The notes beneath the pieces were generated by a model that did no database searches, had not been told where the DNA came from, and saw only the letters and a program-made list of their open reading frames with translations. A program made the position numbers and the translations under genes. Positions 28,723-38,082 of a stretch of 64,000 bases of DNA are shown one piece after another. The first letter of the stretch is position 1; each line of letters starts with the position of its first letter. This DNA is from Mycobacterium sp. (GTDB lineage Bacteria > Actinomycetota > Actinomycetes > Mycobacteriales > Mycobacteriaceae). Where the stretch lies: assembly GCA_031292665.1 (NCBI GenBank), contig JARLGR010000068.1, positions 1 through 64,000 of the forward strand. The letters are read 5' to 3'.

Positions 28723-29817
28723 CTACACCGCTTCGGCTTCGATGAGGCTGAAAGGTGACGCGGTTTCGACCACCCGCGTCAAGCGGAAGCCGGCACGCTC
28801 GAGGAGCCGAACGTATTCGTCGGCGGTGCGTTCACGCGCGGCGGCGCTGACGAACATATCCAGATCCAACCATTTGCCCGCGAACTCCCGGTTGTGCGCG
28901 GGGATCACCAGTTCGACGAGCACCACATGCTTGCCTCTCCCGGATGCCGCGCGCACATTGCGCAATATGCGCTCTGCGTCTTCGTCGAGCCAGTCGTGGA
29001 TCACGTTCTTGAGAACATAAACGTCGCCACCGGCCGGTATGACGTCGTCGAAGAACGAACCGTCGGCAATCTCAACGCGGTCGTCGACGTGATATTTGCG
29101 AAGTCCCTCCGAGGCTCCTGCCACGACTTTGGGCTGGTCGAACAGCACGCCGCGCGCTTGCGGTGTGGCAGCGAGGATGGCGGACAGCAGTCGACCGTGC
29201 CCACCCCCGACGTCAACGATCGTGGGGCCGAAGCGTCCGAAGTCGTAGGCGGCAATGAGCGGGGCGATCGACAGTTCGGACACGTCGGTCATGGCCTGGT
29301 TGAAGATGTCCTGAAGTTCGGGCTCACCGGCCAGATAGTCGAACATGTTTTGGCCGCGCATTTCGGCGGCGGTGCACCGGCCCGCGCGGATGCCTTCGGT
29401 GAGATGGCTCCAACGCTCACGCAGCTGGGGCGAACCCGCCCATCTGGCCCACGCGGCCAAGGAAACGTCGGCGTCGCGACGAAGCGGCTGCGCCAGCGGG
29501 GTGAGGTCGTAACGGCCGTCGCGGCGCTGGCGAAAGATCCCGCGCGAGATCAAGGCCCGCATCAGTCGGTTGAGCGCGTCGGTATCCGCTTGAACCGCGC
29601 TTGCCAGATCCTCGGCCGAGAGCGGCCCCTTGGCGAGCGCGTCAGCAATGCCGAGATCGGCTGCCGTCGTAATCGCCTGAGCGACAAACGCGTCCATGAG
29701 CATTTCCAGCAAACCCGCCGGAGCGGGAATCGTCCGGCGGTACAGCCGACCGAGGTGATGCCTGGCACGTTCTATCACCCGGACAACCTTCGCGGGCGGA
29801 ATTGTCGACAAAGCCAT
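28723..29817 (-). CDS. SAM-dependent O-methyltransferase (plant-type, family 2)
   Basis: 364 residues from ATG 29817. The N-terminal helical and winged-helix dimerisation domain (about 20-150; 'QAITTAADLGIADALAKGPL') precedes a Rossmann methyltransferase domain with SAM motif I 'IVDVGGGHGRLL', then 'LFDQPKVV' and 'VLKNVIHDW', where His is the usual catalytic base. Such enzymes methylate hydroxyls of phenolic or polyketide compounds; the substrate is unknown. A GAAAGG ribosome site precedes the ATG. No biosynthetic cluster surrounds it. Confidence 0.9.
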   Translation of the reverse strand: MALSTIPPAKVVRVIERARHHLGRLYRRTIPAPAGLLEMLMDAFVAQAITTAADLGIADALAKGPLSAEDLASAVQADTDALNRLMRALISRGIFRQRRDGRYDLTPLAQPLRRDADVSLAAWARWAGSPQLRERWSHLTEGIRAGRCTAAEMRGQNMFDYLAGEPELQDIFNQAMTDVSELSIAPLIAAYDFGRFGPTIVDVGGGHGRLLSAILAATPQARGVLFDQPKVVAGASEGLRKYHVDDRVEIADGSFFDDVIPAGGDVYVLKNVIHDWLDEDAERILRNVRAASGRGKHVVLVELVIPAHNREFAGKWLDLDMFVSAAARERTADEYVRLLERAGFRLTRVVETASPFSLIEAEAV

Positions 29818-29995
29818 TGAGTGCCCTTTCCGTGGTCGAGGCCACGCGCGAGCGTAACGCCGCGGCGAAGGGTCCGCTCGATTTGCCGGCACGGGACTAC
29901 GCGAGCGGGCGCGCCTTTCCGAGCAGCGAGCTGGGGGGACCACCCGCTTGCGGGGGAAACCTCACTGCGAAAATTCGCGGAATACCGCGGTGACG

Positions 29996-31402
29996 CTATG
30001 TTCGGCGCGCGCGGCGGGCTAGTCGCCCGGCACCGGGACCCGACCGCGCAGATCGGCGGCGATGAGCCGGGCCGCGGCGTTCTGCCAGTTGTGCAACGAG
30101 CGCTTGCGGCACCTCGGTGACCAACCATTGCCAGGCTTGCCGGGCGGTGGGATCCAGTCCGGCGGCGGTGGCGTTCTGCGCATACGCCCGCACGCCGACG
30201 ACGTAAGGGAAGTGCAGCGCGTTGTAGTACCGCCACTGCTCGGTGGTCCCGAAGTCTCCGGCATTGCGCGGCTTGAGCCGCCCGATGGCGTCGGCGAGAA
30301 CGGCCTTGAGCTCGTTGGCCCGCTCCAGCGGGTGATCCGGCGCACCCCGCGCGGCCAGTCGCGCATCGATCTCGGGCAGTGCGGTCAGCGGGCTGGCGAC
30401 CAACTTGGTCAGGTCGGCGTAGTGGCCCAGCGCCCGGCGGGTGAGCCGGGCGAAGCTTTCGTCGTCCACGTCGTGCAGCGGGTCGACGGAGCGCAACGGC
30501 AGCCCGGCCCCGGTGTGCCGCAACGCCGCCCGGTCGGCGCGCAACGCCGGGGATTTCGAGAACGCCAACCGGTCCAGCACGCCGGCGAGCGGATCGGCCA
30601 GCACCTGCACGGTGAGGACGATCGCCAGCGTGGTGAACAGCAGCACCGTCAGCACCGTATGGGCCGAGGGCTCGTGCCGCGTAGCCGCCAACCCGATGAG
30701 GGCCTGCCCACCCAACAGCAGCGCCACCACCATCGACCCGGCGAACGAGCGCAACATGTCGGCGCGCAGCGCCTGCCCCTCGTCGAAAGCGTCCCACAGG
30801 GCGACCGCCACACCGAGCATCAGCAGGTCAAGACCGGTGGACGCCAACGCCAGCCAGCTGGGCACCAAGCCCAGGGGGATGACGAGGATGGCGTTGGCCA
30901 GCGCGAAGAACAGCGTCGCCACAGTGATAAGTCCCAGACCACGCCCGCGCACCGAAACCGGCTGAGCCGGCCGCCGCAGCGCGGCCACCATCGCGCCGAG
31001 CGTGGAAACCGAGATCACCGCGAACATCAGCAGGTGGCCCGGCCGCAGGGGCCCGTCGACGCTGCCGGCGACCGCCGCGCCGAACAGCGTCAGCGCGGCG
31101 ACCCCGCCGACCAGCAACCACTCGCCGGTGCGCGCCCGCCAGTGATCGCACGGCCGGGACAGCTCGACGAGCACGGCGAACCACGTCGCGCTGGGAACCG
31201 CGACCAAGTAAATCTCCAGGCGGCTGAGCAGCCCGGCGTATGGGACGCCGCCGGTCCTCGCCGCGTCGAGGGCCACCACCAGCGCGAACCCAAACAGTCC
31301 GATCGCCGCCAGCGCGAGCACCGGTTTACGCGGATCACGGGCCAGCAGGTACAACCCGAGCCAGCCGCTCAGCGTGAAAACCACCGCCGACAGCGCAGCC
31401 AT
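29996..31402 (-). CDS. Multi-pass membrane protein, unknown; probable C-terminal frameshift
   Basis: 468 residues from ATG 31402 as read. The first 300 or so residues contain about ten hydrophobic segments; a soluble helical region follows ('RRALGHYADLTKLVASPLTALPE', 'NAGDFGTTEQWRYYNALHFPYVVG'). The last 30 or so residues are Arg/Gly/Ala-rich and look wrong, whereas the adjacent frame over the same bases reads 'LHNWQNAAARLIAADLRGRV' and stops at 30019. One extra base near 30103-30105 would explain this. Function unknown; no M. tuberculosis equivalent is recalled at this place. Confidence 0.7.
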   Translation of the reverse strand: MAALSAVVFTLSGWLGLYLLARDPRKPVLALAAIGLFGFALVVALDAARTGGVPYAGLLSRLEIYLVAVPSATWFAVLVELSRPCDHWRARTGEWLLVGGVAALTLFGAAVAGSVDGPLRPGHLLMFAVISVSTLGAMVAALRRPAQPVSVRGRGLGLITVATLFFALANAILVIPLGLVPSWLALASTGLDLLMLGVAVALWDAFDEGQALRADMLRSFAGSMVVALLLGGQALIGLAATRHEPSAHTVLTVLLFTTLAIVLTVQVLADPLAGVLDRLAFSKSPALRADRAALRHTGAGLPLRSVDPLHDVDDESFARLTRRALGHYADLTKLVASPLTALPEIDARLAARGAPDHPLERANELKAVLADAIGRLKPRNAGDFGTTEQWRYYNALHFPYVVGVRAYAQNATAAGLDPTARQAWQWLVTEVPQALVAQLAERRGPAHRRRSARSGPGAGRLARRARRT

Positions 31403-31442
31403 GCATCCAGTCTGGCACGCGCCGAGCGTGCGCAGGCGGTCG

Positions 31443-32231
31443 CTACTTGCCGTATCTGCGGTGCCGCTGGCTGTAGTCACGTAGCGCGCGCAGGAAATCG
31501 ACGCGCCGGAACGCCGGCCAGTGCGCTTCGGTGAACCACATCTCCGAATACGCGCTCTGCCACAACAGAAAGCCGGAGAGGCGCTGCTCCCCAGAGGTGC
31601 GGATCACCAGGTCCGGGTCTGGCTGCCCGGAGGTGTAGAGGTTTTCGGAGATGCCGTCGACGGTGACGGCGTCGATGAGTTCCTCGGCGGTCGCGCCGTT
31701 GGCGAGCTCCTTGCCCAACAACGCGCGCACCGCGTCGACGATCTCGCGCCGCCCGCCATAGCCGACCGCGACGTTGACGTGGAACGACGCGACTCCCGGC
31801 GTGGAGTCCACCGCACCGCGCAGCCGGCGGGCCGGCTCGTCACCGAGCAGCGAGAGGTCCCCGACGGTGCGCACACTCCAGCGATTGGCCGGTGCACAGA
31901 TCTCCTCCACCACGTCGGTGATGATCTCGATGAGGCCGGCCAGCTCGTCGGGGTCGCGCTGCAGGTTCTCGGTGGAAAGCAGGTACACGGTGGTCATCTC
32001 GATGCCGGCTTCCTGGCACCACCGCAGCATCTCGGCGATCTTCAGCGCGCCCATCCGGTAGCCGAAACTGACGTCGTGGTAGCCGGCGTTGCGCGCCCAC
32101 CGCCTGTTCCCGTCGCACAGGACCGCGATGTGGCGGGGGAGGTGGGATTTGGAGGAGGCCAGCTCCTGCTTCAGCCGCAGCTCATAGACCCGGTACAGCG
32201 GCTCCTTGAGCCGGGGCGGAATGATCTCCAC
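31443..32231 (-). CDS. Short-chain Z-isoprenyl diphosphate synthase ((2Z,6E)-farnesyl type)
   Basis: 262 residues from a GTG at 32231 ([13 protein letters not shown]), the length recalled for Rv1086. UPP-synthase family motifs are present: '[13 protein letters not shown]' with the catalytic Asp, '[13 protein letters not shown]', '[12 protein letters not shown]', and '[24 protein letters not shown]'. It condenses IPP with geranyl diphosphate to Z,E-farnesyl diphosphate, an early precursor of decaprenyl phosphate for cell-wall synthesis. The frame is open to 32303, but the family start fits 32231. Confidence 0.94.
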   Translation of the reverse strand: MEIIPPRLKEPLYRVYELRLKQELASSKSHLPRHIAVLCDGNRRWARNAGYHDVSFGYRMGALKIAEMLRWCQEAGIEMTTVYLLSTENLQRDPDELAGLIEIITDVVEEICAPANRWSVRTVGDLSLLGDEPARRLRGAVDSTPGVASFHVNVAVGYGGRREIVDAVRALLGKELANGATAEELIDAVTVDGISENLYTSGQPDPDLVIRTSGEQRLSGFLLWQSAYSEMWFTEAHWPAFRRVDFLRALRDYSQRHRRYGK

Positions 32232-32383
32232 GAAGAGACACCCTACTGCGCACGGCAACGAATTCCGGCCATCATTCGCGGCAATCTCGCCGCACGTCGA
32301 CACCGTGCCGTAACCCGTCCCGGCTACTGTTGACGGGTAACAACACTGGCAACCCCAACCCGCACGACGAGGCGACCGAAGAC

Positions 32384-33133
32384 ATGAGCAGCCAGATCGA
32401 CACGGCCACCGGCGAAGAGCCCCGATCCGGGGCGATCACGCCCGGCAATACCATCGACCAGCTCGTCGAAGGCGCTGCGCACGTACTGACCAAACCGCGG
32501 ATGCGCGGCTGGATCCACTTGTACTCCGCGTGGTTGGCGTTCATCACCGGCGCGGTCCTGGTGTCGGTGTCGTGGGCGGCCGAGTCGCCCCGCGCCGGGC
32601 ATTCGACGCTGGTCTACGCCGCGGCCACGGTGGCGATGTTCGGCGTCAGCGCGACCTATCACCGGGTGCAATGGAAATCCGCCGCGAGCCGGAATCTGAT
32701 GAAGCGGCTGGACCATTCGATGATCTTCGTGTTCATCGCCGGCAGCTACACACCGTTCGCCCGGCTGGCCATGCCGCAGGACACCGGGGTGGAGGTGCTG
32801 TGGATCGTGTGGGGCGGAGCGGTGGCGGGCATCGCGCTCAAGGTGTGCTGGCCGTCGGCGCCGCGCTGGGTCGGTGTGCCGCTCTACCTACTGCTGGGCT
32901 GGGTGGCCGTGTGGTACGCCCCCACGATCGTGCACGAGGCGGGCGTGGCGGCGATGGTGCTGCTGGCCGTCGGCGGCGTGTTCTACAGCATCGGCGGGTT
33001 GTTCTACGGGCTGCGCTGGCCCGACCCGTGGCCCAGGACGTTCGGCTATCACGAGGTCTTCCACGCCTGCACCGCGATCGCCGCGATCCTGCATTACATC
33101 GCCATGTGGTTCGCGGTCTTCAACGTCGGCTAG
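32384..33133 (+). CDS. Hemolysin III / PAQR-family membrane protein
   Basis: 249 residues from ATG 32384. Seven membrane segments; the PAQR/HlyIII pattern is clear, with 'SATYHRVQW', '[18 protein letters not shown]' and '[17 protein letters not shown]', whose histidines form a metal site in homologues. Equivalent to Rv1085c; the bacterial role is uncertain (a lipid hydrolase or receptor-like family). The frame is open from a TTG at 32330, but a tactgt -10-like element overlaps that codon, which favours the ATG with GAGG upstream. Confidence 0.85.
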   Translation: MSSQIDTATGEEPRSGAITPGNTIDQLVEGAAHVLTKPRMRGWIHLYSAWLAFITGAVLVSVSWAAESPRAGHSTLVYAAATVAMFGVSATYHRVQWKSAASRNLMKRLDHSMIFVFIAGSYTPFARLAMPQDTGVEVLWIVWGGAVAGIALKVCWPSAPRWVGVPLYLLLGWVAVWYAPTIVHEAGVAAMVLLAVGGVFYSIGGLFYGLRWPDPWPRTFGYHEVFHACTAIAAILHYIAMWFAVFNVG

Positions 33134-33158
33134 AGCTGGATTACCCGGCTAGAGCTGG
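33127..33158. repeat. 13-bp direct repeat covering two convergent stop codons
   Basis: cggctagagctgg occurs at 33127-33139 and again at 33146-33158. The first copy contains the TAG of the hemolysin III gene; the second contains the reverse TAG and last codons of the KSI-like gene. It looks like a local 19-bp duplication. Confidence 0.7.
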
Positions 33159-33529
33159 GTGACGTCGGCCGCCGACCAGTAAGCCTTCATCGCGGTGATC
33201 TTGCCGCGATCGTCGAAGACCATGATGTCGATCGGCTCGATCACCATTCGGTGCTCGCCCGCGACGACGGTCAACCGGAACTGGAAGGCCGCCTCGTTTC
33301 CGCACACCCGCAGCGTCACCAGCTCGCACTCGCGCTCCACGTTGTTGACCGCCGAGTAGAAGCCGTGGATCGCCTGGCGCCCGATGTGCACCTCGCCCCC
33401 GACCGGGTCCTCGACGGTGGCGTCGGCGGCGTACAGCCCGACGATTTCGTCGGCGCCGCCCTCGGCGACCAGCTCCATGTAGCGGTTGACCGTGTCCTTG
33501 ATCGCTTGGGTTTTATCGGCAGTCGACAT
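33149..33529 (-). CDS. Ketosteroid isomerase-like (SnoaL/NTF2) protein with intact catalytic residues
   Basis: 126 residues of NTF2 fold. It resembles true delta5-3-ketosteroid isomerases over the active site: Tyr17 in 'VNRYMELV', Asp41 in 'DATVEDPVGG' and Asp101 in 'IEPIDIMVF' correspond to the Tyr/Asp/Asp set of Pseudomonas and Comamonas KSI. It may shift the double bond of 5-ene-3-keto steroids or a similar substrate. It is the last gene of the mca operon, 10 bp after the thioredoxin-domain gene. I do not recall an equivalent here in M. tuberculosis. Confidence 0.85.
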   Translation of the reverse strand: MSTADKTQAIKDTVNRYMELVAEGGADEIVGLYAADATVEDPVGGEVHIGRQAIHGFYSAVNNVERECELVTLRVCGNEAAFQFRLTVVAGEHRMVIEPIDIMVFDDRGKITAMKAYWSAADVTQL

Positions 33530-33539
33530 GGAACGCAGG

Positions 33540-35579
33540 TTAGCCCCGGGCTGCTTTCCCGGGAACGCCGAGGGCGGCCGCCAGTTCCCTTGCCCGCGTC
33601 ACCGGCAGGTCGCAGACGCGACCGCGGCAGACGTAGGCGGCGTCGGCGTCGGCGACGCGCCCCCGGCCCATGAGCAGTGGTGACGAGTCGATTTCGCCGC
33701 CGACGACGATCGCCCCGCCGGGCGCCAGCCGGCGCGCGTCGGCCAGTAGCGCCGACCGCGACGGGTCACAGCTGACCGCGATCTGCAGCGGTCCCCGGAC
33801 CGCGGACTCGGCGACCGCCAGCCAGTACCCGGCCGCGCGCGGAGCCTGCGTCAGCAGCACCGAATGCGCGCTGAGCGCCTCGGCCGCCGCACGCAGATAC
33901 CGGTCCGCGCGCTCGCCGTCGACCAGGTGCGCCGCGGTCAGCAGCGCCTCGGTGATCGACGACGCCCCCGACGGGGTCGCGCCGTCCAGCGGGTCGGCGG
34001 GCCGCAGCATCAACCGCTCGGCGTCGTCGGCGGTGTCGAACCAGCGACCGGGCCGATCCCAGTCGGCGAAATGCCGCAGCGCGATATCCAACAACTCCGA
34101 CGCCGAAGTCAGCCAGGCCTCTTCGCCGCTCAGCTGGTACAGCGCAAGAAGCCCGGTGGCCAGCATCGCGTAGTCATCCAGGATGGCGGCGCTCTCGCCG
34201 ACCACCCCGCCCAGGCTGGCGCGCCGCAGCCGGCCGTCGACGACATGCAGGTTCAGCAACGCCGTCGCGCAGCGCTGCGCGGCCTCCAACAACTCAGAGG
34301 CCAATGCGGGATCGGCTTCGGCGTCGGCTAAGGCCACGCCGGCCTCCGCAAGCGCGGTGATCGCCAGCCCGTTCCAGGAGGTGACGACCTTCTCGTCACG
34401 CCCGGGCTGGGGCCGGGAGCGGCGGGCGGGCAAGAGCGCGGCCCGGACGCGGTCGAGCCGTTGCGGATCCTCCGGATCGGCACGCAGCTGCAGCACCGAC
34501 GCCCCGTCCTCGAACGTGCCGGACCTGGTGACCGTGAAAACGTCTGCGGCCCAACGGCCGTCGTCGTCGCCGAGCACATCGCTCAGCTCCCTGCGCGTCC
34601 AGACATAGGTCGAGCCCTCGCGACCGTCGGCGTCGGCATCCAGCGACGACGTGAACATGCCGCCGTCGGCCAGATCGTCGAGCAGGAACCTTGCGGTCTG
34701 GGCGGTGACACGACGGGCCAACGGGTCTCCGGTGCGCCGCGCCCAGTGCGCGTATGCCCGCAGCAGCAGCGCGTTGTCGTACAACATCTTCTCGAAATGC
34801 GGTACCACCCAGGCCTCGTCGACGCTGTACCGGGCGAAGCCGCCGGCGAGTTGGTCGTAGATGCCGCCCCGGGCCATCGCCTCGCCGGCGCGGGCGACTG
34901 CCTTCAGCGCCGCCGCCGACCCGGTGCGCTCGTAGTTGCGCAACAGCGCCTCGAGGACCGCCGACGGCGGGAACTTGGGCGCGCCGCCGAAGCCGCCGTT
35001 GGCGGTGTCCTCGTCGGCCAGTACCGCCGCGACGGCGCGATCGCACACCATCGGCACCAAGTCCGGGCCGCCGCCGGGCAGTCCCCCAGCCATGTTGCGC
35101 AGCTCCGCGGCGATACGGTCAGAGGCCTCCTCGACTTCGTCGCGGCTCTCGCGCCATGTGGAGGAAACAGCCGAAAGCACTTGTAAGAAGTTATCTTTCG
35201 GGTAGTAGGTGCCGCAGAAAAAGGGCCGGCCGTCGGGCGTCAAGAAGCACGTCGTCGGCCAACCGCCCTGCCCGGTGAGCGCGACGGTCGCGTTTATATA
35301 GACAGCGTCGATGTCGGGCCGCTCCTCGCGGTCGACCTTGATGCACACGAATTCCGCGTTCATCACCGCGGCCACCTCGTCATCCTCGAACGACTCGTGG
35401 GCCATGACATGACACCAGTGGCAGGCGGCGTAGCCGATGGAGAGCAGGATCGGCTTGTCGCGAGCGGCCGCGTCCGCCAGTGCCTCCGGCGTCCACTGCT
35501 GCCAGTGCACCGGGTTGTCGGCGTGCTGGCGCAGGTAGGGGCTCGTGGCCGACCCGAGTGTGTTCGTCCCGGAGGTCAT
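33540..35579 (-). CDS. Thioredoxin-domain protein of the DUF255/YyaL (spermatogenesis-associated 20-like) family
   Basis: 679 residues. The N-terminal thioredoxin-like domain has 'GYAACHWCHVMAHESF' (Cys-x-x-Cys) and 'CIKVDREERPDID'; the larger C-terminal part is an (alpha/alpha)6-barrel-like domain ('GGFARYSVDEAWVVPHFEKML', 'VVTSWNGLAITAL'). Equivalent to Rv1084; the reaction is unknown, though a link to thiol redox or glycan processing has been suggested for the family. It starts 21 bp after the small membrane gene and lies in the mca operon. Confidence 0.93.
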   Translation of the reverse strand: MTSGTNTLGSATSPYLRQHADNPVHWQQWTPEALADAAARDKPILLSIGYAACHWCHVMAHESFEDDEVAAVMNAEFVCIKVDREERPDIDAVYINATVALTGQGGWPTTCFLTPDGRPFFCGTYYPKDNFLQVLSAVSSTWRESRDEVEEASDRIAAELRNMAGGLPGGGPDLVPMVCDRAVAAVLADEDTANGGFGGAPKFPPSAVLEALLRNYERTGSAAALKAVARAGEAMARGGIYDQLAGGFARYSVDEAWVVPHFEKMLYDNALLLRAYAHWARRTGDPLARRVTAQTARFLLDDLADGGMFTSSLDADADGREGSTYVWTRRELSDVLGDDDGRWAADVFTVTRSGTFEDGASVLQLRADPEDPQRLDRVRAALLPARRSRPQPGRDEKVVTSWNGLAITALAEAGVALADAEADPALASELLEAAQRCATALLNLHVVDGRLRRASLGGVVGESAAILDDYAMLATGLLALYQLSGEEAWLTSASELLDIALRHFADWDRPGRWFDTADDAERLMLRPADPLDGATPSGASSITEALLTAAHLVDGERADRYLRAAAEALSAHSVLLTQAPRAAGYWLAVAESAVRGPLQIAVSCDPSRSALLADARRLAPGGAIVVGGEIDSSPLLMGRGRVADADAAYVCRGRVCDLPVTRARELAAALGVPGKAARG

Positions 35580-35600
35580 TTCGGAGGCATCCCGGAGGCC

Positions 35601-35924
35601 TCAGCCGGGCTCATCGCCGGATCCCGGAGCGTGCGCCGACCCGTGCCCCGGGTCGGCGGCCTGACCCGGCGCCCCGGTAACAGTGTCCGTGCCCTCGTCG
35701 GCCGCCTGGTCCGGTTCGGGGTGCTTGGGGTCGAACGACTCCGGCACCTTCTTCAGCTGCCGGTTCATCGATCGCAGCAGCAACATCGTGGCGATCAACA
35801 GCAGCACGACGATCAGCAGCCCGACCGGGCTGGCTTTGCCGAAATCGGGCCCGGTGTTGCGCGGCGCGTCGTCCGCCTGCCAACCGGCCCAGACGGTGAC
35901 GATCCCAGCGAGGAGGTGACTCAC
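35601..35924 (-). CDS. Small single-pass membrane protein (Rv1083-like)
   Basis: 107 residues from GTG 35924. One membrane helix ('[17 protein letters not shown]') follows a short N-terminal segment, with a charged Pro/Asp/Gly-rich tail predicted on one side. Function unknown. The GTG overlaps the mca stop (GTGA), so translation should be coupled to mca. Equivalent to Rv1083. Confidence 0.85.
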   Translation of the reverse strand: MSHLLAGIVTVWAGWQADDAPRNTGPDFGKASPVGLLIVVLLLIATMLLLRSMNRQLKKVPESFDPKHPEPDQAADEGTDTVTGAPGQAADPGHGSAHAPGSGDEPG

Positions 35925-36793
35925 CCGTCGCACTCTATTCCGGCGAACAAGTCGTCCTCGGGCAGCCGGACGGGGACCCGGGAGCGGGCCATCTCGAATT
36001 CCTCGGTCGGCCACAACCGCTGCTGCCACGAGATCGGCGCGGCGAAGAAGTCGTGGTTCGGGTCGATCTGGGTGGCGTGCGCACGCAAGGCGTCGTCGCG
36101 CTGGCCGAAGTACGCCGAGCACTCCACCCGCGTCGTCACCCTGGACTCGAACGGATCGTGCTTGGGATCCCAATGCTCGAGCCAATTCTTGAACGGTCCT
36201 TCTTGACCGTGTTTGACGGCCTCGTCGTGCAGCAACTGCATCCGCGCCCGCAGGAAGCCGTGGATGTAGTACAGCTTGGACACCGTCCAGGGCTCGCCGG
36301 CGCCGGGGAAGCGCCGGTAGTCGCCCGCCGCCTCGAAGGCGCCGATCGAAACCTGGTGACAGCGGATGTGGTCGGGATGGGGGTAGCCGCCGTTCTCGTC
36401 GTAGGTGGTGATCACGTGCGGGCGGAATTCGCGCACCACCCGCACCAGCGCCTCGACGGACTCCTCCAGTGGCGCCAGCGCGAAGCAGCCCTCCGGCAGC
36501 TGTGGCGGCGGGTCCCCCGTGGGCAGTCCGGAGTCGACGAAGCCGAGCCAGGTGTGCTCCACGCCGAGAATCTCCGCGGCCTTGGCCATCTCGTCACGAC
36601 GTATCTCGGCCATGTGCTCCAGCACGTCGGGCAGGTCCATCGCCGGGTTCAGAATGTCGCCGCGCTCGCCCCCGGTCAGGGTCACCACCATCACGCGATG
36701 CCCTTCGGCCGCGTAGCGGGCCAAAGTGGCCGCGCCCTTGCTGGACTCGTCGTCGGGGTGGGCGTGCACCGCCATCAACCGCAGTTCGCTCAC
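35921..36793 (-). CDS. mca: Mycothiol S-conjugate amidase
   Basis: 290 residues from GTG 36793 ([20 protein letters not shown]), preceded by AAGGGGG. LmbE/PIG-L fold: zinc ligands in '[11 protein letters not shown]' and '[11 protein letters not shown]', plus 'TLTGGERGD'. Mca cleaves mycothiol S-conjugates of electrophiles to a mercapturic acid for export, releasing GlcN-Ins for recycling. Equivalent to Rv1082. It heads a minus-strand operon with the Rv1083-like, DUF255 and KSI-like genes. The frame is open far upstream, but the family start is clear. Confidence 0.95.
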   Translation of the reverse strand: MSELRLMAVHAHPDDESSKGAATLARYAAEGHRVMVVTLTGGERGDILNPAMDLPDVLEHMAEIRRDEMAKAAEILGVEHTWLGFVDSGLPTGDPPPQLPEGCFALAPLEESVEALVRVVREFRPHVITTYDENGGYPHPDHIRCHQVSIGAFEAAGDYRRFPGAGEPWTVSKLYYIHGFLRARMQLLHDEAVKHGQEGPFKNWLEHWDPKHDPFESRVTTRVECSAYFGQRDDALRAHATQIDPNHDFFAAPISWQQRLWPTEEFEMARSRVPVRLPEDDLFAGIECDG

Positions 36794-36907
36794 GTGCCCC
36801 CTTGTCGGTCTGGTGGTCGCCCGGTCTGACCCTATAATTCCAGTCCTGATATCGCTGCGTGCTGTCGGCGGGCGTCCGGCGGCCAAACACCCCAGGCATA
36901 CCCAGGC

Positions 36908-37342
36908 ATGACCGAAACCCCTTCCGCGCGTCCCGCGGCCCGCTACGGGCGTTCGCGGCTGTCGCCGGTATCCAGGCGGCGTCTGGCCATCGCCATCGCC
37001 GCGCTGGTCGTTGCGGCGGGTGTCGCCGTCGCCTTTATCGGCTATCAACGGCTGGGGACCAGCAGCGTGTCGGGCTCGCTGGCCGGCTACCGGGTGATCG
37101 ACAACGAGACCGCGTCGGTAACGATCAGCGTGACGCGATCCGACCCCTCGCGCCCGGTGGACTGCATCGTGCGGGTCAAGGCCGCCGACGGCAGCGAGAC
37201 CGGCAGACGAGAGGTGCTGGTCCCGCCCGCGCGCCAGGCCACCGTGCAGGTGACGACGACGGTGAAGTCCTCCCGGCCGCCGGTGCTGGCCGACATCTAC
37301 GGCTGTGGCACCGAAGTGCCCGGCTACCTGCGTCCGTCCTGA
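36908..37342 (+). CDS. DUF4307 single-pass membrane protein
   Basis: 144 residues. A basic N-terminus ('[14 protein letters not shown]') precedes a membrane helix ('[20 protein letters not shown]') and an extracytoplasmic domain of about 90 residues with one conserved 'DCIVRVKA' segment. Equivalent to Rv1081c; function unknown. Divergent from mca (114-bp gap) and upstream of greA on the same strand. Confidence 0.88.
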   Translation: MTETPSARPAARYGRSRLSPVSRRRLAIAIAALVVAAGVAVAFIGYQRLGTSSVSGSLAGYRVIDNETASVTISVTRSDPSRPVDCIVRVKAADGSETGRREVLVPPARQATVQVTTTVKSSRPPVLADIYGCGTEVPGYLRPS

Positions 37343-37555
37343 CCGCGCGCGAGAGCCCAGCTGCCCTATTCGAGTCATCGATTGTTTGCACGGTGGTAAC
37401 ATGGCCGGATGCACGGTTCCGGCTGGGACCGTGTATTGCTGCATTAAAAGCCTGAGCGAAACCGGAGCGGCGGCACAGTGGGAGAGACCCAGCCACCCCC
37501 GGGGGACTACGAGGCTTACGCGACTACGCGGAACGACAACGAGGAGCACGACGAG
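37343..37555 (+). other. greA leader with a possible upstream ORF
   Basis: The 213-bp gap before greA holds an ORF from ATG 37401 to TGA 37559 (52 codons, containing a Cys-Cys pair 'TVYCCIK'). Its stop overlaps the greA ATG as ATGA, which would allow translational coupling. taacat at 37397-37402 could be a -10 element, but it overlaps this ATG, so promoter and uORF readings compete. Neither is certain. Confidence 0.3.
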
Positions 37556-38050
37556 ATGACGGACACTCAAGTGACCTGGCTGACCCAGGAGTCACATGAC
37601 CGACTCAAGGCCGAGCTCGACCAGTTGATCGCGAATCGTCCGGTCATCGCCGCGGAAATCAACGACCGCCGTGAGGAAGGCGACCTGCGCGAAAACGGCG
37701 GATACCACGCCGCCCGCGAGGAGCAGGGCCAGCAGGAGGCCCGCATTCGCCAGCTGCAGGACCTGCTGAACAACGCCAAGGTCGGCGAGGCGCCCAAGCA
37801 GTCCGGCGTCGCGCTGCCGGGTTCGGTGGTGAAGGTCTACTACAACGGCGACGAGTCCGACAGCGAGACCTTCCTGATCGCCACCCGCCAGGAGGGTGTC
37901 AACGACGGCAAGCTCGAGGTGTACTCGCCGAATTCACCGCTGGGTGGCGCCCTGATCGACGCCAAGGTGGGCGAGACGCGCAGCTACACGGTGCCCAACG
38001 GCAACACGGTCGAGGTGACGCTGGTCAGTGCGGAGCCGTACCACTCGTAA
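37556..38050 (+). CDS. greA: Transcription elongation factor GreA
   Basis: 164 residues, the length recalled for M. tuberculosis GreA (Rv1080c). The N-terminal coiled coil ('[20 protein letters not shown]') has the acidic tip region '[16 protein letters not shown]' that stimulates RNA cleavage by RNA polymerase; the C-terminal FKBP-like domain includes '[18 protein letters not shown]'. It rescues backtracked transcription complexes. The start at 37556 overlaps the stop of a possible upstream ORF. Confidence 0.97.
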   Translation: MTDTQVTWLTQESHDRLKAELDQLIANRPVIAAEINDRREEGDLRENGGYHAAREEQGQQEARIRQLQDLLNNAKVGEAPKQSGVALPGSVVKVYYNGDESDSETFLIATRQEGVNDGKLEVYSPNSPLGGALIDAKVGETRSYTVPNGNTVEVTLVSAEPYHS

Positions 38051-38082
38051 CCTTCGCGCGCGAGTGTGAATCCGGCGACGAC

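Noticed and set aside
36794-37570. Long minus-strand extension of mca
   Set aside because: It would cover the divergent DUF4307 gene; the LmbE fold begins directly at GTG 36793 with a good ribosome site.
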